A program made the position numbers and the translations under genes. Below are positions 56,901-64,000 of a stretch of 64,000 nucleotides of DNA, piece by piece. The number at the start of each line of letters is the position of its first letter. Position 1 is the stretch's first letter. Source of the stretch: Anas platyrhynchos (Eukaryota > Chordata > Aves > Anseriformes > Anatidae); the NCBI RefSeq assembly GCF_047663525.1, contig NC_092587.1, forward strand, positions 195,297,501 through 195,361,500. The letters run 5' to 3'. A model generated the notes under the pieces. The model was not told the origin of the DNA, searched no databases, and worked only from the letters and a program-made list of their open reading frames with translations.

Positions 56901-59844
56901 AGCTGCTCACAGAAGAGAGAGTGGTCATGTGTCCACTGAAGAAACCAGAACCAAGCCTAAAATGAAATTTTATGTTCTAAAGCTAAGGAAAAATCATATT
57001 GAAAACAATTTTTGTAGCAGAACTCAGCCTGGGTTGACTGGCTTTGTTCAGGTCATCAGTACATAAACAGAAGATAACCTCCTCTTTTCTTTCTGCATCC
57101 TTGTTCAAGTTAACACACAGAGACTTGTGTGCTAACCGCTGCTTCCACCACCACCAAACTCTAGAGGTCAGGGACCTCTAGAATTAAATTTATGAGCTAT
57201 CATAGTGTGGGCTGCAGAACCAGCTTTTTTAGGGTAGCAGCTGAGAGACTCATTTCCTCTGCGGATGAGCCACAGAAACGAATGCATAACACACCCCGGC
57301 CAGCGGGTTGTATTTTGGCACCTGTGCTGTGCAGATGTCATCCAGCAGCCGGGGTGAAGCAATCTCAAAATGGCATCGGACATATCAGTAGGACCTCATC
57401 ACACTTCGGGCAGCATGCAAAGTAATGTTGATGTCAAGGAGAGTTAAACTCAGCGTTAGTTAAGGGTATCCAGCTTGCGGGAGCAGCTGCAGCTCTGACC
57501 TGAGCCATGTGTAGAAAGCTCACCCTCTTGATTAAAGCACTTGCTGTCCACATCAGAAAGTTTCTAACTGAGTCTCTTAACCTTCTGAGCAGGTTAAGTC
57601 TGGCTGAGGGCGTGCTTTAGAGCAGTTCTGCAGGAACTTGGACCAAAACCCATGTAATTGAGGTGCTGCTGGTAATGCACCAGAATCCTTCCTGTGATTC
57701 CTGCTTGCACCATTTGCCCCAAAGGACAGACAAATTCACCCACAGGTCATCCTGGACCGAGGCAGCCTTTAAACCCTCTGCACAAGGAACCATGGCCTGC
57801 AGTGCCTCAGTCACACACATGCCAGCAAAGAAAGAGGAACACTGGTGGGATTTTGCCACGGAGACTGACACCCTCGGGTCACTGGTCCAGGGGAAGGTTT
57901 GTACCTTTGGGCAGGCTCGCTGGGACACCAGGCATGCTGGAAGCACGCTATTACCTAAGCCTCCACTTAAGCCTCAGTACTCAGTGTATTATTTGCATTT
58001 TGAACTTTTTCCAGAGAAATCATTTTTTCAAATGTTATAAAAATAGCTAAATAATTTTTTAAAGCCTTAAAGACTTTTTTTTTTTTTTTTTTTTTTTTTG
58101 CATCGGGATTTGAATTGGAAATGGCTGTTTTGGGGCCAATTTACCTTCAAAATTCTACTTTGTCCACAAAAAGTGAGCCTGCCTGTGGTATTTCCAGCCT
58201 ACAAAGCCTTTTACTTTAATGAGACCCTCAAAGTTAAACCAGCAAAAGCATATTCCAAACAAATTATAATATTCCTTAAGCCCGGAAAGCTATATCCACT
58301 CTTGAATTTGTGCTGGTGAGGTTTAATGGCAGCAAATTTCCCATACTCGTGCTGTTGTACGTGCTCTGACATTATCCCATAACAGGGTAACTTTCCTTGC
58401 ACGGAGCAGGTTCTTGACATGTCTACGATGGGCTATAAAAGTGTGCCTGTGAACATGCCTTTCAGCCTTTTACAAATTGTAGATCCTCTAAAAGTTCTCC
58501 AGTGCAGATGAAGGTTTGCTTGTAACTAGTTTAAGCCTCAAGGCCGTTGACTTCCTTTCCAGACTTAGCTTTCACAGACCCTTCAGAAGCAGCCCTCAAA
58601 CCCTCAAGGGTCTGCAGACCACAGCTTGAAAACCACGAGCCCTCACTTTAAGTAAGGCTTTTGGGGCCTTCTGGGCTTCACTTTCTATTGCCTTGCAGCT
58701 TGTGAGGTCTTACGAAGCTGTTCAAAGGGAGTAAAATGCTACCAGATGGGGACGGTGGGGTTCAGTCCTGCTCCTGGCCCTTATTTGCACAGGTGTGGAG
58801 GATGCCAACGTGAAGCAGCAGCACGTCAGGCCCCAGCACTGCTACTGCTCCATCCCTGTGGGGATCATGAGTAGAGCTGGGGACGGTCCAGTCTGCAGCA
58901 TCCTCAGGCTGCTGTCAGCCCCTAAAAACCAGGCCTGGCAGAAGACACGGCCAGGATCAGGCCCTCGGACACCGTGGGGTGATGCGAGCCTCGGAGCCTT
59001 GCTTTGTGATGCTGTTTGCAGCCTGGGCCGGCTCAGTGATGCTCACACCTTCTGGTTTTCGCGTCTTGTACACGCAGCAACAACCTTTTCCTTTAAGCAA
59101 AAGTACACCGAGCTGTGCTGAGTGTTTCGGTGCTTTTTCCTCTTGATCTCACCTAAAGCTGCATGCAGAGGGCATCAGGATCTCGGCCACTGCCTCCTTT
59201 CACGCCCGATAATGAGCCCGGGTCCAGGGGCTGGGTGCAATGCTCTCCTTCTCTGCGCTACGAGGGGAGACAGGCAGGGGCTGCAGCGATTGTTTGCTGT
59301 GTTGGTGACTGTGGGGTTGCCATGGAAAAGCTGGAGACTTGAGGGGAGTTTGTGTTGTGGTGGGCAGGGAGCCAGCCTGCTCTGACTTATTACAACTGTG
59401 CGAGTGAGCGAGCCGTGCAGAACTTTATCCCTCTGTAGCGATTCCAAGGCAGGAACAACAACAACAACAAAAAAAAAAGGACGAGCCCTCTTTAACGAGC
59501 AGGGGTGCAGTGCACTTTGCTGAGGCTGATTGCATTAAATACAGGAGATGCAAAAAAATTCTTTGCTATTTTCCATATTTTTTCCCTTCTTTATTTTTTG
59601 GCAGAATGTGTCCACTCTCTTCTAAGGACTGAATTCAGAGCAGTGCAAATAATGAGATCTCAAGTAATCCTCCTGGAAGCCGACAGGGCTCTTTAATTGG
59701 CTGTATCTGTACAGAAAGGAGCATTTAGAGTTCTGCTGAGCCCGAGTCCATTAAAGCCTTTGATCTGTTCCAGAAACAAAAGTGGAAGCAGACTATACTG
59801 TTTTCATTATCTATCCTGAATGAAGTGCAAAAAGTAAATACATA

Positions 59845-60010
59845 GTGTAAACAGGGGAAAAAAATGAATCAAGGCCCAGATCCAGCAAAAAAAACTATCC
59901 TCGTACTGAACTTGCCATGCTCTGAGTAGTGCCATTATTCCCTGGAGGTGGAATTAATAGCAGTGCGTGCCTTTTGCAAAGCACTTGCCATGGGCAGATC
60001 TCAAAGCAAT
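59845..60010. repeat. Possible ancient amniote interspersed repeat
   Basis: 'caaggcccagatccagca' and 'ctctgagtagtgccatta', then 'ttgcaaagcacttgccatgg' and 'tctcaaagcaatttatt', resemble wording common in old reptile/bird interspersed repeats. I cannot name the family with certainty, and the ends are vague. Confidence 0.35.
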
Positions 60011-62734
60011 TTATTCCCTCCGAGTGTACAGCGACTAGGTATAGGTTGTCAGGATTATTCTGAAGGATTACAACACAGCTGCATTGTTTTATTTGCTGGA
60101 AGGGCGACTTTTCCCTGCAACCTTGGCTGCCGCTCCGTGTTCTCATGTCATATTCAATTGATCCAGAAGCACAAGCCTCTTCCAGGAGTGTGTTTGAGCA
60201 GGTGGGAAATGGCAGGGTTGTGCTCTGGAGTCTTCTTGCTGTCAGGGCTTCTTGACATTGACAAAAAATCATTTGCTATAGCAAACTACTCTTGTGGAGG
60301 TAGTTCTCTGATTTTCTCTTTTAAATCAGAATTTCCTACCTAACTGCTCAGTGTTCTAGCAGATGCATCTAGGAATGTTGTTTTAACAGTGCTCAGGGAA
60401 AGGTGTTGTAAACATTCACCATAAATTACCATCTTGCAAAGCTTCGGTTTCTAGAAGAACAGGGTAAGACTTTTGTTAGGATGTGATCAGAGAACACCCA
60501 GGGAAATCTTGGCTCCGTGGCAGTCAGTGACAAACATCTGATGTTTGCAGTCCTCCTGTGATCTTACTCAGGAGGTGAATCCTGCAAAACTTCTGGCAGT
60601 ATGGGACTGCTTCTGAGCAGCAGCCAACAGCATCACCTGTTTACTTTCAAAGGTTAAAAAAACCAAACACCTGTGTGTGTATTGTCACAGTCACTGATGT
60701 TATTATTTGGGGATAGAGCATTACTTGGGGATCGAGCTGGGAGCTCTAACCAGGAAGCAGGGGACAGATCTTGCCGACATGAAAAGTGACAGAAACACCT
60801 AGTGATTTCACTGGGATCTAGATAAGAACTAAAGATTAGATACCACCATGGGATCCAGCCATGGTTTGTCTGTGAACCCCTTGCCCCCATGCTGCATTTA
60901 ACAGGATGTGTCTTGGGAACTGATTTTCCAGATACTTTGGGGGCTGTGATGTCTCAAGAAGTTTACCACTGCTGCAACGAGAAGCAGACTAACCTTCTGC
61001 CCCAAACACAGTGGGACAAAGCAATTGCTGCAAATAGCCAGGTCTGATAGAGCCGTGACAGTTTGCACCAGCAGAGGACTTCCCCAGGAGGTTGGACAGT
61101 TGTTGCTTTAAAGCTACCGCCCTGCTCAGAAGGGTTGCTTTTATCCTGCCTTTTTTTTTCTCTTTTGCTCTTCACTGCTGGTTGTTTTGTGACGTTGCTG
61201 CTTTGGTACAGAAGTCTATGTCCTCCACACAGAGGTCTGGTAGCTACGTGTTCAGCGACACTCAGCTTAATGAGCTCTGCAACATCTTTAATGGTTCCTC
61301 GCAGCCTGCTGGGCTTGGGATGCAGTGTGTGATAAAGACCAAAAGTGAGGGACGCAAGAAGTGCATTCACACAGGAAACTGAAACTGCTCTGTCATTCAT
61401 TCCTGTAGTGCAAATAACCCTTTCTATAACCTCAGCTTCCTGATTCTCGTGTGGCTGGGGCCAGATTTGCCGCTGGTGCAAACTGGTTCAGCACTACTGA
61501 TATCAGCTGCAGTGCACTGGTTTACCCCAGGGGGTAATTTCTTCCAAGTCTTTTCAGCAGCAAAAGTAAGAAAACGACAGATGAAAATGGACCTAAAAGC
61601 GGTGAGGTCTTATGAAATAAAGGGTTTGTTTTCAGCAGTTGGTGAGCGTGAAGGCTGAGCTTCTCCCTGACACTTGGACTCAGCTGTACCACTACCTTCC
61701 AAGGGAAGAGCTTCTGCTGAGTGCACAGTGAAACTATCCACAAATGTGTTTATCCTTAAACCGAACCACATCTTGAAAATGCATATTCTTTTGTGTGCTG
61801 CTCCATCCAAAGGACTACTGATGTTGCTTTCTCTGAGAGCCTTAACGTTTCTCAGCTTTTCTTCCCTTAGCTGGAGAGGAGCTGGCTGGTATGAGCTGCA
61901 GCAGCAATTTCCTGAGGTTATGCATGCTGTGGTGGCAGAGAAATTTGGGAAGTCAGCTTCCGGAGCTCCCGTTTTATTTTCCTTCCCCGAGGGAGAAATG
62001 GTTTTAGCAGCTATTGAGCCAGGCCCAGCTAAGGAAATGTCCAACAGCAGGGCCAGCTCTGTTAGCTTATACCATTTCCAAGCCCTAGGTACCGGTATCA
62101 ATGATTCTTGTGTTCTTCTGCAGGTGTTAGGGAATGAAAACTGGCAGGACTGGGGTAAGGTGGGCAAGAGACCTGTGTGTACTCCTTCCCTTGGTCCCAG
62201 GGTGCAGGATCCATTTGCATCAGGCTCCCATGAGCTGCAGAGCAGTAGCTGGGGAGAAGCCATAACCTTGCCTCAATTCTAGATGTATCCTCCTCATGAT
62301 GGCTTTTTTATTAGGCCGTGGTATATAAAGCTGCTCCTGTACACTTTGAAGTCTTCTCAGGTTGTTTTGGTGGCACCTTCTCACTGACGCCCTACCTTTT
62401 GCCAGGTAGTAGCACTTCAGGCTAGCCAAGCAAGAAGGAAAGGTCACAATTAGGAGGAGACTAATTACAGCCAAGGGTGGTGGCGATAGTATGCCCAAAA
62501 AGCTTTGCTGTGAGCTCCTGCAGTATTTCTTTATTCCCAGCAAGGCAGAAGGTTTGTGGAGGCAGAGGCAATGTGCCTCGTGTGGCATGGTGACACAGCT
62601 GTGGGAGTGTGCCTTCCTTCTGGAGCTGGGGTCTTCTGCCTCCTTGGGATCACCTCTAATGGGGAGGGGACATCAAAGATAAGCTTGTGAAGTGGATATG
62701 CTGGAAGCTCCTGGGGGCCTGGGAACTGCTTTCT

Positions 62735-63395
62735 GCTGTGCTTGGTTGATGAGAAGCTCAACATGAGCTGTCAATGTGTGCTTGCAGCCCAGAAAGCCAA
62801 CCGTGTCCTGGGCTGCACCAAAAGCAGTGTGGCCAGCAGGGTGAGGGAGGGGATTGTCCCCCTCTGCTCTGCTCTCATGAGACCCCACCTGGAGCCCTGC
62901 GTTCAGCTCTGGGGCCCCCAGCACAGGAAGGACATGGATGTGTTAGAACAAGTCAAAAGGAGGACCGTGAGGATGATCAAGTGACTGAGCACCTCTCCTG
63001 TGAAGACAGGCTGAGGGAGCTGGGGTTGTTCAGCCTGGAGAAGGGAAGGCCCCAGGGGGACCTCACAGTGGCCTGCCAGTACCTAAAGGGGGCTACAGGA
63101 AAGCTGGGGAGGGACTCTTTGTCAGGGGGTGCAGTGACAGGACAAGGGGGAATGGCTTTAAACTACAAGAGGGGAGATTTAGATTAGATATACATAAGAA
63201 ATTCTTCCCTCAGAGGGTGGTGAGGCCCTGGCACAGGCTGCCCAGAGAAGCTGTGGATGCCCCATCCCTGGAGGTGCTCAAGGCCAGGTTGGATGGAGCT
63301 TTGGGCAGCCTGGGCTGGTGGGAGGTGTCCCTGCCCATGGCAGGGGGCTGGAACTGGGTGGTCTTTAAGGTCCCTTCCAACCCAAACCATTCTGT
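62735..63395 (+). mobile_element. CR1 LINE fragment, 5'-truncated
   Basis: This is the 3' end of a CR1 of the same subfamily as the copy at 11780: shared wording includes 'ctggagccctgcgttcagct', 'aaagctggggagggactc' and 'gggctggtgggaggtgtccc'. RT C-terminal remnants are readable at 62742-62984 (LWGPQHRKDMDVLEQVKRR). It ends 'aaggtcccttccaacccaaa' plus a short ATTCTGTGA tail. It lies in the sense orientation of MAML2 intron 1. The 5' limit is approximate. Confidence 0.93.
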
Positions 63396-64000
63396 GACTG
63401 ATTACTTGGTAGCACTGCTGCTCAGAAGTTGGCCCAGGATCTTCATCCTGCCACATTCTTTCTTCCTGGTGTTGCAGAGATTGCCAAAGTCTGTGAGGGC
63501 AGCACCAGGCCTGCATTTCTTGTGTGCTGAAAGTTGCACACAGTTTGGATGAACACGGCCACACTCCTTTAGCTCGAATAAGTGACTTTTTATTAAGGAC
63601 TGGGCAGGAGGGACAAGGGATGCTGCCCGGGGTGCTGCAGCACACATGCTCAGGAACACCAGCTGCAGGTGCAGATGGACATGGAGCATGTAGGGAACAG
63701 GAGGCGAGAGGGGAAGGAGAAAAGATCTCACCGTTACAATGCCCTGGGCTTCCCTGGCAAAATTGCAGAGGCCTTAAAAGGAGCCACAGACTAGGTGGAA
63801 GCAGCATTAAAAATAATTGCATTATGCTGCTTTGGTAATAACCCCCCCCCTTGTTCATAACTCCATCCGTGCCTCGAGTGCCCTGCAGTAGTTGGGACGT
63901 GTGACAGCCAATAAATTCATTACAGGGAGGGCTGTTTGTTTCAGCCTCAAACCGAAAGCTCACCTGCAGGTGCAGCGGGGCTGCGCGGAGGAGCAGAGTG

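Larger units (their letters stand above)
42124..64000 (+). other. MAML2: MAML2 intron 1 (start; continues beyond the window)
   Basis: No further MAML2 exon is visible; the intron is also very long in human. The DNA has moderate G+C, with CTCF-like motifs near the start, a degenerate minisatellite, MIR-like and CR1 remnants, a (TTTCC)47 tract, T25 at 58075-58099, a short (CAA)n at about 59455-59470, and AT-rich candidate enhancers. I found no convincing nested gene. Confidence 0.75.

Overview
The window is vertebrate nuclear DNA, almost certainly from a bird. It carries CR1 LINE fragments of avian type, compact introns, short microsatellites and only a few ancient MIR-like SINE remnants, with no mammalian SINEs such as Alu. 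Two host protein genes can be recognised, both on the + strand. CCDC82 is complete in its coding part, with seven coding exons from 13588 to 26121 and a deduced protein of 468 residues. MAML2 is present only as its first coding exon (41665-42123); its very large first intron runs off the right edge. The order CCDC82 then MAML2 in the direction of transcription agrees with human 11q21.

Layout: 1-404 is a GGAA/GAAA microsatellite. 405-11779 is gene-free intergenic DNA with blocks that look like conserved regulatory sequence and two good CTCF-like motifs. 11780-12694 is a 5'-truncated CR1 that abuts the CpG-island promoter of CCDC82 (about 12700-13460). That promoter holds an E-box, an ETS site, a CCAAT box and a striking array of six 10-bp CGCGA repeats. 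After CCDC82, a lone tRNA-Pro(AGG) gene lies at 28300-28371. A second CR1 fragment lies near 32560-32905. Next comes a 7.1-kb gammaretrovirus-like endogenous retrovirus (32996-40140, + strand), then the MAML2 CpG island and exon 1, then intron 1 (microsatellites, MIR-like remnants, a third CR1).

The retroviral element is a fossil: gag, pol and env are broken in many places and pol survives only in parts. Yet its two 477-bp LTRs look identical by eye, its 4-bp target duplication is intact, and its primer-binding site matches the tRNA-Pro gene 5 kb upstream over 18 of 18 bases. This points to a recent insertion of an already defective, probably trans-mobilised copy. Its leader carries four copies of a nested hairpin just after a consensus splice donor, a candidate packaging structure. 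The 3' LTR ends at the edge of the MAML2 CpG island, about 1.5 kb upstream of the start codon and in the same orientation, so it could act as an alternative promoter.

CCDC82 is a poorly characterised acidic, probably nuclear protein. MAML2 is a transcriptional co-activator of Notch. Nothing here suggests that the two work together; they are syntenic neighbours. I found no bacterial-type system, CRISPR array or operon.
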